Shown here: positions 15,694 through 25,773 of the stretch, one piece after another
How positions within the stretch are numbered: position 1 is the first letter of the stretch
How the letters are laid out: every line of letters starts with the position of its first letter
Made by a program: the position numbers and the translations under genes
Assembly (NCBI GenBank): GCA_021399395.1
Contig: JAAFKJ010000026.1
Coordinates: 1-46,223, forward strand
DNA from: Candidatus Heimdallarchaeota archaeon
Lineage (GTDB): Archaea; Asgardarchaeota; Heimdallarchaeia; Heimdallarchaeales; Heimdallarchaeaceae
Direction of reading: 5' to 3'
DNA: 46,223 nt
Notes under the pieces: generated by a model
The model's database searches: none
Told to the model about the DNA's origin: nothing
What the model saw: only the letters and a program-made list of their open reading frames with translations

Positions 15694-18600
15694 ATGAAAA
15701 CAAGAAGACAAATAATAAACGAGATAGACCCAACTAGAATCATTTGGGGATATTCTCCTAAAGGTATAAGCAATCCACAATTATCTATTGAACTTTCCCA
15801 GAAAGGTGGAGTAGGTCTAGTAGATCTTGAAGGGTTAGATGAACAATCAATTTCAAACATTTTAGAAACTTGTAGTAAAAAAATTCCAAAAGAAAATATT
15901 TGGGGTATAAAACTTTCAGATGTTTCTCAGATTGAAGTGGTAAATAAGATGGAGCATATTCCTATTTTGATAATTCCTAAAAAAATCGAAATAGAGCAGT
16001 TAATGAGTCTAACTTGTGAGTATGATTGGCTTATTGCCGAAGTACGTAATGTAAGTGAAGCACAAGAGAAAACTGAATGGGCTGATTTCTTCCTTGTGAA
16101 AGGTTTTGAATCTGGAGGAAGTATCGGTGAAAAGTCATCTTTTATTCTAATTCAAGAATTTAACGAAGTAGGTTACCCATTCATTATACAAGGTGGAATC
16201 GGTGTTTATAACATAATCAGTGCTCTAATTGGTGGTGCTTTAGGAGTAGTACTTGAAGAACAACTTTTACTACTTCCTGAATGTCCTCTTACAGCTGAAA
16301 CTAAAAAATATCTTGCTTCTCTTGATGAAAATGACACATACATCATCGGTGAAAGTTTTGATAGAAAATTTAGAATAACGGGAAAGATTGCAAACAAATG
16401 GATAAGAGAATTCAAAACAATCGAAAAAACTACAACACAAGATAACTTTCAAGAACTCTCTCAAAAGATAGAGGAAGTTTCTAGAACATCTGCTTTTCTT
16501 GCAGATCAGGAAATAAAAAATTCTTTTATTCCTCTTGGTGTAGGATTGAGGTTTGCAAGTTTTATATCAGACAAATTCGGTGACTTAACCGCTTTCCTGA
16601 GCGGTGTTAAACAGATTATAAGAACCCAAATGGTAAATCTTTCAGACAATTGGTCATTTTCAGAAGAAAACGAATTTGCTATAAGTCTTGGGATCAAACT
16701 TCCAATTATCCAGGGACCAATGGCAAACATAACTGATTCAGCTGATTTTGCTTTACAGGTTTTTAATGAGGGTGCACTTCCAGTTTTAGCCTTCGGAGGA
16801 TTGTTGAAAGAAGAAGCAGAAATTTTATTCAAAGAATTACATGAGAAGTATCCAAAAAGTGCTCCTTATGCTGGAGGAATCATCGGTTTAGAAGTCATGA
16901 AAGAAAGACGAGACGCGCATATCTCATTGATTCAAGAAAACAAAACACCATTATGTTTGGTAGCAGCAGGATCAATACAGTTAGCATCAAGAATTCAGAA
17001 AGCTGGGACAAAAGTTATACTTCACACACCTGCTTTATCCTTCTTCAAAGATGCGATTCAAAATAAAATTGAATATTTGATTTTAGAAGGAAGCGAATGT
17101 GGAGGACACATTGGAATATTAACTTCATTCACTCTTTGGGAATCAATAATTCAGTATGTTGAAAGAGAGAAGAGTAATATCTCTGACAAATTAAAGATTG
17201 TATTTGCTGGAGGGATAAGTGATGATAGAAGTACAGCTATGCTAGCTGGAATGGTATCAAATCATCTTGATTATATCTCCCCAGGAATTCAAATGGGGAC
17301 TGCTTACCTACTTACTGAAGAAATTGTTAAGTGCAAAGCTTTAACCTCAATATATCAAGAACATGTTCTAAATTCTTCTGAAACAAAAGTGATAGGAACA
17401 ACAGTAAATACCAGAGCTAGAGCTATTCCTTCTGAGTTTGTTGAAACGACATTGAAACTAGAATTGGAAAGAATCAGAGAAGGTATGTCTATCCATGATA
17501 GAAAGAAAGTATATGAGAAAGACAATTTAGGCGCTTTACGAATTGCAGGTAAAGCTGAAATTTGGAATGAGAAGTATAAACCTGGAGGAGCTTCTACCCA
17601 ATTTGTTTCAGCAAGCAAGAAGATTCAAGAGAGTAAAGGCTGTTATATGGCAGGCGAGCTTATAGGTCTTAAAAGAAACATTCTGAGAATTAGAGACTTA
17701 CATCATGATGTTGTTAAGTCAGGAAAAATTTATGCCACGCAACAAATTGCTGAACTTGAAAAGATTCATCTCGATGCAGTGACTTCAGATGTCCAGATCA
17801 AAGAGTCTATTTCACTTCCTATAAAGAATAGAGTAGCAATAGTCGGGATGGGATGTATTCTTCCAGATGCTGAAAATATTAGCCAATTCTGGACCAATAT
17901 TATACAGAAAAAATATTCAATCACTGAAATCTCTGACGAAAGATGGAAAGCCTCACTGCATTTTGATGAAGATAAAACAGCTGAGAACAAAACCTATTCA
18001 AAGATTGGTTCATTTATCAAAGAATACAATTTTGATTCAATTAGATATCGCATTCCACCAAAAATAGCTGAAAGAATGGATGATGTTCAAAAATGGTCAT
18101 TAGATTCAGCGAGACAAGCTCTAGAAGATGCTGGAATTCCGACTGATGGCAAATTAAAATTACCTATTGCAGTAATTGTGGGAAACTCTTTGGGGGGTGA
18201 AATTCAACGAAATACCAACAAGTTATTCTTTGTACCAGAATTCATTGAAGAAATAAAAACAAACATAGTATTTCAAGAATTAACTGAAGAAAAACAAAAG
18301 AATATGATCAACCATCTATTAGATTTTTCAAAAAAGCACTATCCATCTATTACTGAAGATTCGATGCCAGGTGAATTATCAAATATAATTGCTGGAAGAA
18401 TAGCAAATGTGTTCAATTTGATAGGTAAATCTATGACAACAGATGCTGCTTGTGCATCTAGTGTGGCAGCGATTGATACAGCTGTAAATTCATTACTCTC
18501 GGGGGAAATTAATGTTGTTTTAACAGGAGGAGCTGATAGATCTATGGATGTTGCTACCTATGTTAAATTCAGTAAAATTGGTGCTTTATCTGGGACAGGA

Positions 18601-21600
18601 ACTAGACCTTTTGATGAAAATGCAGATGGATTTGTTATGGGCGAAGGAGCTGGATTTATTGTCCTAAAGCGACTGGAAGATGCACTGACTGATGGTAATA
18701 AGATTTACGCAGTAATTTCTTCTATCGGTTCATCTTCTGATGGTAAAGGAAAGGGAATAACTGCACCAAATCCAGAAGGTCAAAAACGAGCTATAGAAAG
18801 AGCAATGGAAAAAGCGCAAATTGATACAAATGAAGTTGATTACATTGAAGCACATGGTACTTCAACAGTAGTTGGGGATGCAGTTGAACTTCAAGTTCTA
18901 GAGGGAATTTTTAAAGACAGAACAAGTGATCACAAATTAAATGTGAGTTCAATAAAGAGTCAAATAGGTCATCTAAAGAGTGCATCTGGTATTGCATCAA
19001 TAATTAAAGCTTCATTGGCACTTTATCATAAGAAACTACCTCCATCAATAAATGTGGAAAAACCAAATCCAAATATTGATTGGAATAATTCTAAGTTAAG
19101 AATAAACACAGAAGTTTCAGAGTGGAACTCCTCTTCATCTGTTGTAGCCAGAGTTGGTGTATCTGCATTTGGCTTTGGTGGTGCTAATTACCATGCTATA
19201 TTGGAAGAATTTAATCCAGCAAAAATACAATATGAAAAGAAACCACAATTATCAATATCTGAAAATATCCAAGAGGAAATTGACCAATCACAAATTTCTC
19301 TTCAGAGCATAAAACCCAAACTATGTTACATGTTTACTGGTCAGGGAAGTCAATATCTTGGAATGGCTAAACAGCTATATGAAAACTCAGAAATTGTTAA
19401 GGAATACTTTGAAAAAGCTGAACAAATCTGGTATGGTTATTACACTTATAGCTTCAAAGAAATTGTTTTTGGTTCAGAAAAACTCTCTAATGAATCAAAT
19501 AAGAAGAGACTAACTGATACAAAGTTTACCCAACCAGCGATTTTCGTTGTAGATGTCTCTATTGCTAGCTTGTTAGCAGAAGAAGGAATCGAACCAAATA
19601 TAGTCGCAGGCCATAGTTTGGGTGAGTATGCGGCTTTAGTTATAGCAGGAGCACTTTCTTTCGAAGATGGGTTAAAAGCAGTCATTGAACGTGGAAGATC
19701 TATGAGTCGAGCTGGGAATTCTGTACCAGGTGCAATGGCAGCTATACTTGCACCGATTAACCAAGTTCATGAAATCGTGAAAGGAGTGAAAAATTGTTAT
19801 GTCACTGTCGCAAATTACAACTCTAAAAACCAAACAGTTGTTTCTGGTGAAATAGAAGGAATTGAGCAAGTATTAGAAATTTCTAAACAGAAAGGAATTA
19901 CTGCTAAGCGATTAAATGTATCAACTGCATTTCATTCAAAGATTGTTAAATCTGTTGAAGAAGAGATGGAAAAAGTACTTTCTAGAATAGAATTTAATGA
20001 ACCAAAGATCCCAGTTTATAGTAATGCTACAGGAAAAGTTTATCCACCAAAACCAGAAGAAATAAGAAAATTACTTGTTCAACAAATTAGTTCATCAGTT
20101 CTTTGGGTTAACGAAATTCAAAATATCTACAATGCAGGAGCGAGATTCTTTGTAGAGATAGGTCCGAAAAAGGCTTTATTCTCATTTGTTAAAGATATTC
20201 TGCAAGATAAAACAGATATCTCGGCATTTACTACATTGATACCAAAACAAAACGAAATTGAAACAGTAGAAACTACGGTGAATCAGATACGACAGTTTAT
20301 TGATCCTGCTTCTCTAGCTGATTTAGACCCACAATTCAAGAAAATTAAAACAGAACAAGAAATAGTATTTCCTGGAGAAATAGCTGTTTCACCAGATTCT
20401 GATTTTCAAAGTTTTGTTAGAAATAATAGTAATTATCTTGAAAATATTTTGAAATCTGGGTATGAACTTTATTCTAATTATTTAGGAGAAAATGAAGAAG
20501 TCAAATCAGCTAAATCTGTAGCTCCAGTTAGACATCAGCTGATAGGAGTGACAGGAGTTGGAGTTGGTTTTCCAGGAAAAAGTAGAAATGTTTTTGATGA
20601 TGGGAATATCGATGCAATTCTCTCAGGGGAGAATCTCATTGATTCAATAAGAGAAGATATTCGACAAAACATGTTAGACAAGAATATCAATCGTCTTGTT
20701 AAATCTCCAGAAGGAATAGCTTCATTTGAAGAAATTGATGAATTAACAAAAGTAATTAATTTAGCTGGTCAATTGGGGAATTTCGATCCTGTTGGAGATT
20801 TTAAATTAGATGAAAAACTTTTGAGTTCTCTTGACATAACCTTTCAATTAGCAATCTGTGCAGGTTTAGAAGCTTTAAATAATGCAGGTATCCCATTAGT
20901 GAAATCTTCTTTCAGAACTTCTACTGGAAAAGTTCTAGAAGGCGACTGGGCATTACCTGAACCTCTTCAAGATGAAACTGGTATAATATTTGCTTCTGCT
21001 TTTCCAGGATATGATAATCTTGTCAAGGAAATACAAGAACAAACTAACTCAGATAATGATAAGAAATTTAGCAGAAATTTCTTATTCAAAATTTTATCAA
21101 TGGGTCATTCTCAATTTGCTCAGTTGATTAAAGCGAAAGGACCTAATACACAGATTAATGCTGCATGTGCCTCTACTACTCAAGCGATTGGTATTGCAGA
21201 AGACTGGATTCGAATTGGTCGATGTAATAGAGTTATTGTAATAGCAGCTGATGATGCATCTAGTGAAAATTTGCTCCCATGGCTTGGATCTGGATTTCTA
21301 GCTGCTGGAGGTGTAACAACTGAAGAAAAAGTTGAAAATGCCGCGCTCCCATTTGGTAAAAACAGACATGGTCTGATAATAGGATCTGCTGCAGCTGCTC
21401 TGATACTTGAGAATGAAGATGCCTATAATATGAGAGGAGTTAAACCCATTGTTGACCTGATTGGTTCATCATTTTTGAATAGTGGATTTCATGGTTCAAG
21501 ATTGGATGTTCAACATATTTCCAAAGCTTTCCAAAACTTTGTGGAAAAGATTGAAGAGCAATACCATATTCCAAGAAAGAGTTTAGCAGAAGAAGGAATG

Positions 21601-24600
21601 TTTGTTTCTCATGAAACTTATACTCCAGCAAGAGGAGGAAGTGCTGAATCTGAAATTGAAGCACTGAAAAGCGTTTTTGGAAAAGACGCTTGCAAAATTA
21701 CTATAGTAAATACAAAAGGTTTTACTGGACATGCAATGGGAGCAGGAATTGAAGAATGTGTTGCTATTAAATCAATGGAGAAAGGTAGAATTCCGCCTAT
21801 AGCAAATATTGCTAAAATAGATCCTTTGTTCTCTGAATTACGGTTTTCTGAAGGAGAAAATCGTAGGGTAAAATACGCAATTCGATTAGCAGCTGGATTT
21901 GGATCTCAAGTAGCATTCACTGCTTTTAGGCTTAATACCTTTGAAGATAGGTATGATTTGATTCTTCATGATGAATGGTTATCTGGATTAGGTGGTAATA
22001 TGGGTAGAACTTTTTTGGATGGAAGAGTCTTGAAAATGACAACAAAATCTAAATTGGAGATTTCCACATCAGCAAAATCCAAATCCCATGATATCGCTAA
22101 GAACTTAGTATCTACAGATATTTTACCAAGTGTTATCTCAATAATCTCAGAAATCACTGGATATGAGACAAATCTGATCGAAGCTGAAATGCATCTAGAA
22201 GAAGATCTAGGAATTGACACAGTTAAACAAGCTGAGATTTTTGGAATTCTTCGGGAAAAGTGGGATTTAGAATTAGATGATACAGTAAGTCTTGCAGAAT
22301 TTACAACACCTCAAAAAATTGCTATATATGTTCAAAGCAATGTTGGTGAGATAGGTTCTTCTGAACCAGTAGACCCCCCTAATTTGATGGAAACTTCTGA
22401 AGATTTGAACAGAAAAATCAGAGAGGTTATATCAGAAACCACAGGATATGAACAAAATCTAATAGAATTTGATATGGATCTAGAGGAAGATCTCGGTATA
22501 GATACAATAAAACAAGCTGAAATCTTTGGAGATATAAGAGAGATATATGATCTCCCCATTGATGAATCAATAAGTTTAGCAGAATTCAGAACAATCAATG
22601 ACATAGCCGGGTATGTCCACCGATATGTTGGAGATGTACCATCTATTACTTCTGAAATTTCAGAAAGTGTTGAAGAATTACCTAGAACTGAGAAGGAGCA
22701 AGACCTTGAAGACACTGTCAGAATTGATAAACTGATTACGGTTCCTATTCCTTTGGATAAGAGCAAAGCTGATAAAGTAAACTTAACTGAGCTTTCTACT
22801 TTAGTAATTGATATCAATTCCTCATTAGGTGAGGAGTTAGCAAGTTCTCTAAAAGAAAGAAAAGCGAATTATAAGATCTGTAAGTTGTTAAAAGAAAAAT
22901 CGGAATTAGAAGAAACAAATTTTGATCTATTTATCCTGTTGTTACCAGATCCAATCTCAGAACCTGGTTTGATTGACCAAGAAATCTACACTAAGATATT
23001 TACATTGTTTCAGTCACTAGAACTGAACTCAAATCAGAGAATTATTGCAGTATCAAAAGAAAATTATTTTGGTTTAAGAAAAGATGCAAATCCTATCTCT
23101 GGAGGAATTTCTGGTTTTGTGAAAACAATAGGTATAGAGTTTGAAATGGCCTATAAGCACATTTATTCTGAGAACATAAAATACATTATTCAAGAGTTGG
23201 AATATTGGGATACAAATGTTGAAATTGCATATGAAAAGAAAAATAGATTTACACTCGCAAATCTGGATATAAGTGACTATCTTACTCAATCTTCAAAAAT
23301 TCATGTTAAAGGCAGCGATTTACTACTTGTTACTGGGGGAGGTAGAGGAATTACCTTCAAATGTTTAGAAGCACTCTGCACAATTGTAAAATCCAAGGTA
23401 GCTATTTTTGGTATAGAAGACATTTCTAATGTTGATTCGGAAGCTCTTCTCTTATCTCCTGAAGAATTAGAGGAAAGAAAGCAGAAACTGATAGAAGAAC
23501 TGAAAGAAACTGAAGAGAAAGTCACTCCAGTTCTTATTGACAGACATTGGAATAATTTCTTATTCGGACTTGAAGTAGTAAGGAATCTTGAAATTTTAAG
23601 AAAGAAGAAGATAAAAGTCGAATATAGAAGAGTTGATGTTACAAATACAAAAGATGTAGAAGAAGCTATAAGAGATATTGAAAGTCATTTCGAGACCTCT
23701 GTTAGTCACATCATTCATGGAGCCGGTCTAGAGGAATCCAAGTCATTTAAAAAGAAGAAACTTGACTTTTCGAGTCTCATTGTTTCAGTAAAGGTTGAAG
23801 GTATTTGGAATATACTCAACTCAATTGATACAAAGAAACTGAAACGAGTAGTATGTTTTACATCAATTGCAGGTAGATATGGTAATAGAGGACAAGTAGA
23901 CTATTCATTCGCTAATGGGTACCTTTCAAGGCTTTGTTGGAAGTTGAATCAACAAGGAGTTTCAGCTGTAGCCTGTGATTGGTCAGCATGGGGAGGTGTA
24001 GGAATGGCAACAAGAGGGTCTATTATGGATATATTAACCTCTCAAGGTATAAATCCTATTCCTGTGCAAGAAGGTACAGAGAGTTTTGTCAAACTCTTCT
24101 TAAACACAATTGGAGATGAAGTAATCGTATCATGTGGTCTTGGACCTTTTGAAAAGATGTCTGAAATCAAATCAAAAATCAAAGAAAGTAAATATCCCTT
24201 AATTGAGAGTTTGGAGTATTATGATTCAACTTTCTTTACCAGAAAAGCAATTAATTCAGAGAATGACCTATATCTAAATGATCATCAAATACAACAAACA
24301 CCGATATTTCCAGGTGTGATGGGATTAGAATTTTTTGCAGAAACTTTTGAAATACTATCATCACAAAAACCTGTTAGTTTTTCAAACGTAGAATTTAATA
24401 CTGCTCTAAAGATTCAACAATCTCAAACAAAGGAGATTTATGTTGAATACAAATCCGATATAGGGAAAATGAAATTAAAATCAGATTTCATCGCAAAGAT
24501 TGATCCAAGTAAAAGAAGAGAAATTGAGCATTTTACAATAAATGTTGATGTTTCTACAAGGAGAAAGAAAGCAAAGAAATCAGAAAATGAAATTCGCGAA

Positions 24601-25773
24601 TCTGATATCAATCTCTTATCAAAAGAGGATATATATTCGTTCTTCTTCCATGGAGAGAGTTTTCAAGTATTAGAGAAATTAATTAATCTAGATGGAAAGA
24701 AAGCTATTTCGCAGATAGAAATTCCTGACAAAAATCTTTTCTCTGATAAAAGGAGTAAAACTACTCTGAACCCTCTTGCAATTGAAGCAGCATTACAGAC
24801 AGCGGGATTATATGACTACATTGTCAATAGCAAAACTTCTTTGCCATCAAAAATAGAGACAATAACCTTCTACAATAATAAAAAACCAAAATATATTGTT
24901 TCAATATTCACTGGAATTAATACAACTCATAGTACATTTGATGTAGAAATATTAGATGAAAAAAGAAACATAATCGCTAAACTAGACGGCTTGGGGATGA
25001 TACATACTCAACTCAACTTCAAGGAAGAATCAGAAATTAAAGATAAACTTCAGGAAACTTTCCGATACTGGGAAATCACTAACTCACTAAACCATGATAA
25101 TTTCAGAATAATTCCAGTCCGAATAGTAGCTTCTCTTCTTTCAACTAATCCCAAAACTGTTTTGTCTTCCTTGACATCTAAAGAAAAAGAACGATTTGAT
25201 ACATTCAAGAACGAGAAACGAAGAATTGAGTATCTTTCTGGTGTCATTGCATCTAAGGAACTCTATTCTCTTCTAGTTAATAAAGAGAACAAACCTAAAG
25301 AAATTGAGATTAGAAAAGAAAAGAAAGGTCGACCATACTTTTATGATCTTAAGAAGGATGAACCAAGTAATTTACATCTTTCAATAACTCATTCTGGAGA
25401 ATTTGCTATTGCAGCTGTTGGTCAATCACCTATTGGAATTGATATCGAAAAAATAGAAGAAAGAAGTGAGTCTTTCTACAAAGAAGCTTTCACAGAAAAA
25501 GAAAGAAATGAGATCTCATCAGATGCTGAAAAAGGAACAATATATTGGACAATTAAAGAAGCAATAACTAAAGCACTTGGTGAAGGTTTACACCTTAATC
25601 TACATGATATCGAAATTTCAGAAAACCAAGAAAAATCCTCTTACACGATTGGATTCTCTTCTAAGGTAGCTGATACTGTACCGTATGATGCTGATTCATT
25701 TGAGATAACGAACAAGAGTTTCCAGAATTATACGATTACATATTGTGAGATTCGACAGGAGGATAAAAAATGA
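15694..25773 (+). CDS. Type I fatty-acid/polyketide megasynthase: (NMO)-ER-KS-AT-KS-ACP-ACP-KR-DH-PPTase
   Basis: 3,359 aa in one unbroken frame. Domains: residues 10-215, NMO-like barrel fragment with GGS143 for the catalytic GGH; 325-650, intact NMO/PfaD-type FMN enoyl reductase (QGPMAN about 340, ECGGH472, FAGGIS 504-509); 713-1175, KS1 with Cys920, His1054 and His1093; 1208-1510, AT with GHS1308LGEY and AFH1414S, a malonyl-type motif; 1610-2085, second KS with Cys1825, His1973 and His2013; ACP1 and ACP2 with Thr2176 and Thr2271 in the DLGIDT motif; 2360-2830, KR with TGGGRGIT 2547-2554, Ser2724, Tyr2737 and Asn2741; 2850-3080, hotdog DH with His2864 and an Glu3031/Gln3035 pair; 3110-3350, Sfp-type PPTase (GIDIE at 3248-3252, WTIKEA at 3285). 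All steps of a reducing elongation cycle are present; no thioesterase is in cis. The order is closest to bacterial PUFA-synthase-like and secondary-lipid synthases. It should work in the cytosol; product unknown. Confidence 0.93.
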   Translation: MKTRRQIINEIDPTRIIWGYSPKGISNPQLSIELSQKGGVGLVDLEGLDEQSISNILETCSKKIPKENIWGIKLSDVSQIEVVNKMEHIPILIIPKKIEIEQLMSLTCEYDWLIAEVRNVSEAQEKTEWADFFLVKGFESGGSIGEKSSFILIQEFNEVGYPFIIQGGIGVYNIISALIGGALGVVLEEQLLLLPECPLTAETKKYLASLDENDTYIIGESFDRKFRITGKIANKWIREFKTIEKTTTQDNFQELSQKIEEVSRTSAFLADQEIKNSFIPLGVGLRFASFISDKFGDLTAFLSGVKQIIRTQMVNLSDNWSFSEENEFAISLGIKLPIIQGPMANITDSADFALQVFNEGALPVLAFGGLLKEEAEILFKELHEKYPKSAPYAGGIIGLEVMKERRDAHISLIQENKTPLCLVAAGSIQLASRIQKAGTKVILHTPALSFFKDAIQNKIEYLILEGSECGGHIGILTSFTLWESIIQYVEREKSNISDKLKIVFAGGISDDRSTAMLAGMVSNHLDYISPGIQMGTAYLLTEEIVKCKALTSIYQEHVLNSSETKVIGTTVNTRARAIPSEFVETTLKLELERIREGMSIHDRKKVYEKDNLGALRIAGKAEIWNEKYKPGGASTQFVSASKKIQESKGCYMAGELIGLKRNILRIRDLHHDVVKSGKIYATQQIAELEKIHLDAVTSDVQIKESISLPIKNRVAIVGMGCILPDAENISQFWTNIIQKKYSITEISDERWKASLHFDEDKTAENKTYSKIGSFIKEYNFDSIRYRIPPKIAERMDDVQKWSLDSARQALEDAGIPTDGKLKLPIAVIVGNSLGGEIQRNTNKLFFVPEFIEEIKTNIVFQELTEEKQKNMINHLLDFSKKHYPSITEDSMPGELSNIIAGRIANVFNLIGKSMTTDAACASSVAAIDTAVNSLLSGEINVVLTGGADRSMDVATYVKFSKIGALSGTGTRPFDENADGFVMGEGAGFIVLKRLEDALTDGNKIYAVISSIGSSSDGKGKGITAPNPEGQKRAIERAMEKAQIDTNEVDYIEAHGTSTVVGDAVELQVLEGIFKDRTSDHKLNVSSIKSQIGHLKSASGIASIIKASLALYHKKLPPSINVEKPNPNIDWNNSKLRINTEVSEWNSSSSVVARVGVSAFGFGGANYHAILEEFNPAKIQYEKKPQLSISENIQEEIDQSQISLQSIKPKLCYMFTGQGSQYLGMAKQLYENSEIVKEYFEKAEQIWYGYYTYSFKEIVFGSEKLSNESNKKRLTDTKFTQPAIFVVDVSIASLLAEEGIEPNIVAGHSLGEYAALVIAGALSFEDGLKAVIERGRSMSRAGNSVPGAMAAILAPINQVHEIVKGVKNCYVTVANYNSKNQTVVSGEIEGIEQVLEISKQKGITAKRLNVSTAFHSKIVKSVEEEMEKVLSRIEFNEPKIPVYSNATGKVYPPKPEEIRKLLVQQISSSVLWVNEIQNIYNAGARFFVEIGPKKALFSFVKDILQDKTDISAFTTLIPKQNEIETVETTVNQIRQFIDPASLADLDPQFKKIKTEQEIVFPGEIAVSPDSDFQSFVRNNSNYLENILKSGYELYSNYLGENEEVKSAKSVAPVRHQLIGVTGVGVGFPGKSRNVFDDGNIDAILSGENLIDSIREDIRQNMLDKNINRLVKSPEGIASFEEIDELTKVINLAGQLGNFDPVGDFKLDEKLLSSLDITFQLAICAGLEALNNAGIPLVKSSFRTSTGKVLEGDWALPEPLQDETGIIFASAFPGYDNLVKEIQEQTNSDNDKKFSRNFLFKILSMGHSQFAQLIKAKGPNTQINAACASTTQAIGIAEDWIRIGRCNRVIVIAADDASSENLLPWLGSGFLAAGGVTTEEKVENAALPFGKNRHGLIIGSAAAALILENEDAYNMRGVKPIVDLIGSSFLNSGFHGSRLDVQHISKAFQNFVEKIEEQYHIPRKSLAEEGMFVSHETYTPARGGSAESEIEALKSVFGKDACKITIVNTKGFTGHAMGAGIEECVAIKSMEKGRIPPIANIAKIDPLFSELRFSEGENRRVKYAIRLAAGFGSQVAFTAFRLNTFEDRYDLILHDEWLSGLGGNMGRTFLDGRVLKMTTKSKLEISTSAKSKSHDIAKNLVSTDILPSVISIISEITGYETNLIEAEMHLEEDLGIDTVKQAEIFGILREKWDLELDDTVSLAEFTTPQKIAIYVQSNVGEIGSSEPVDPPNLMETSEDLNRKIREVISETTGYEQNLIEFDMDLEEDLGIDTIKQAEIFGDIREIYDLPIDESISLAEFRTINDIAGYVHRYVGDVPSITSEISESVEELPRTEKEQDLEDTVRIDKLITVPIPLDKSKADKVNLTELSTLVIDINSSLGEELASSLKERKANYKICKLLKEKSELEETNFDLFILLLPDPISEPGLIDQEIYTKIFTLFQSLELNSNQRIIAVSKENYFGLRKDANPISGGISGFVKTIGIEFEMAYKHIYSENIKYIIQELEYWDTNVEIAYEKKNRFTLANLDISDYLTQSSKIHVKGSDLLLVTGGGRGITFKCLEALCTIVKSKVAIFGIEDISNVDSEALLLSPEELEERKQKLIEELKETEEKVTPVLIDRHWNNFLFGLEVVRNLEILRKKKIKVEYRRVDVTNTKDVEEAIRDIESHFETSVSHIIHGAGLEESKSFKKKKLDFSSLIVSVKVEGIWNILNSIDTKKLKRVVCFTSIAGRYGNRGQVDYSFANGYLSRLCWKLNQQGVSAVACDWSAWGGVGMATRGSIMDILTSQGINPIPVQEGTESFVKLFLNTIGDEVIVSCGLGPFEKMSEIKSKIKESKYPLIESLEYYDSTFFTRKAINSENDLYLNDHQIQQTPIFPGVMGLEFFAETFEILSSQKPVSFSNVEFNTALKIQQSQTKEIYVEYKSDIGKMKLKSDFIAKIDPSKRREIEHFTINVDVSTRRKKAKKSENEIRESDINLLSKEDIYSFFFHGESFQVLEKLINLDGKKAISQIEIPDKNLFSDKRSKTTLNPLAIEAALQTAGLYDYIVNSKTSLPSKIETITFYNNKKPKYIVSIFTGINTTHSTFDVEILDEKRNIIAKLDGLGMIHTQLNFKEESEIKDKLQETFRYWEITNSLNHDNFRIIPVRIVASLLSTNPKTVLSSLTSKEKERFDTFKNEKRRIEYLSGVIASKELYSLLVNKENKPKEIEIRKEKKGRPYFYDLKKDEPSNLHLSITHSGEFAIAAVGQSPIGIDIEKIEERSESFYKEAFTEKERNEISSDAEKGTIYWTIKEAITKALGEGLHLNLHDIEISENQEKSSYTIGFSSKVADTVPYDADSFEITNKSFQNYTITYCEIRQEDKK
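25757..25762 (+). promoter_or_regulatory. Shine-Dalgarno of the coupled hydrolase
   Basis: AGGAGG inside the 3' end of the megasynthase gene, 7 bases before the ATG at 25770. A canonical site that decides the start of the overlapping gene. Confidence 0.75.

Noticed and set aside
22332-22817. 161-aa minus-strand frame opposite the ACP domains
   Set aside because: Its sequence repeats as the complement of the two ACP repeats, so it is a mirror effect and not a gene.
15694-25773. Fungal-type FAS or a modular polyketide synthase
   Set aside because: The domain order (N-terminal NMO-type ER, KS-AT-KS, tandem ACP, KR, DH, PPTase) differs from fungal FAS, animal FAS and assembly-line PKS, and there is only one elongation module.
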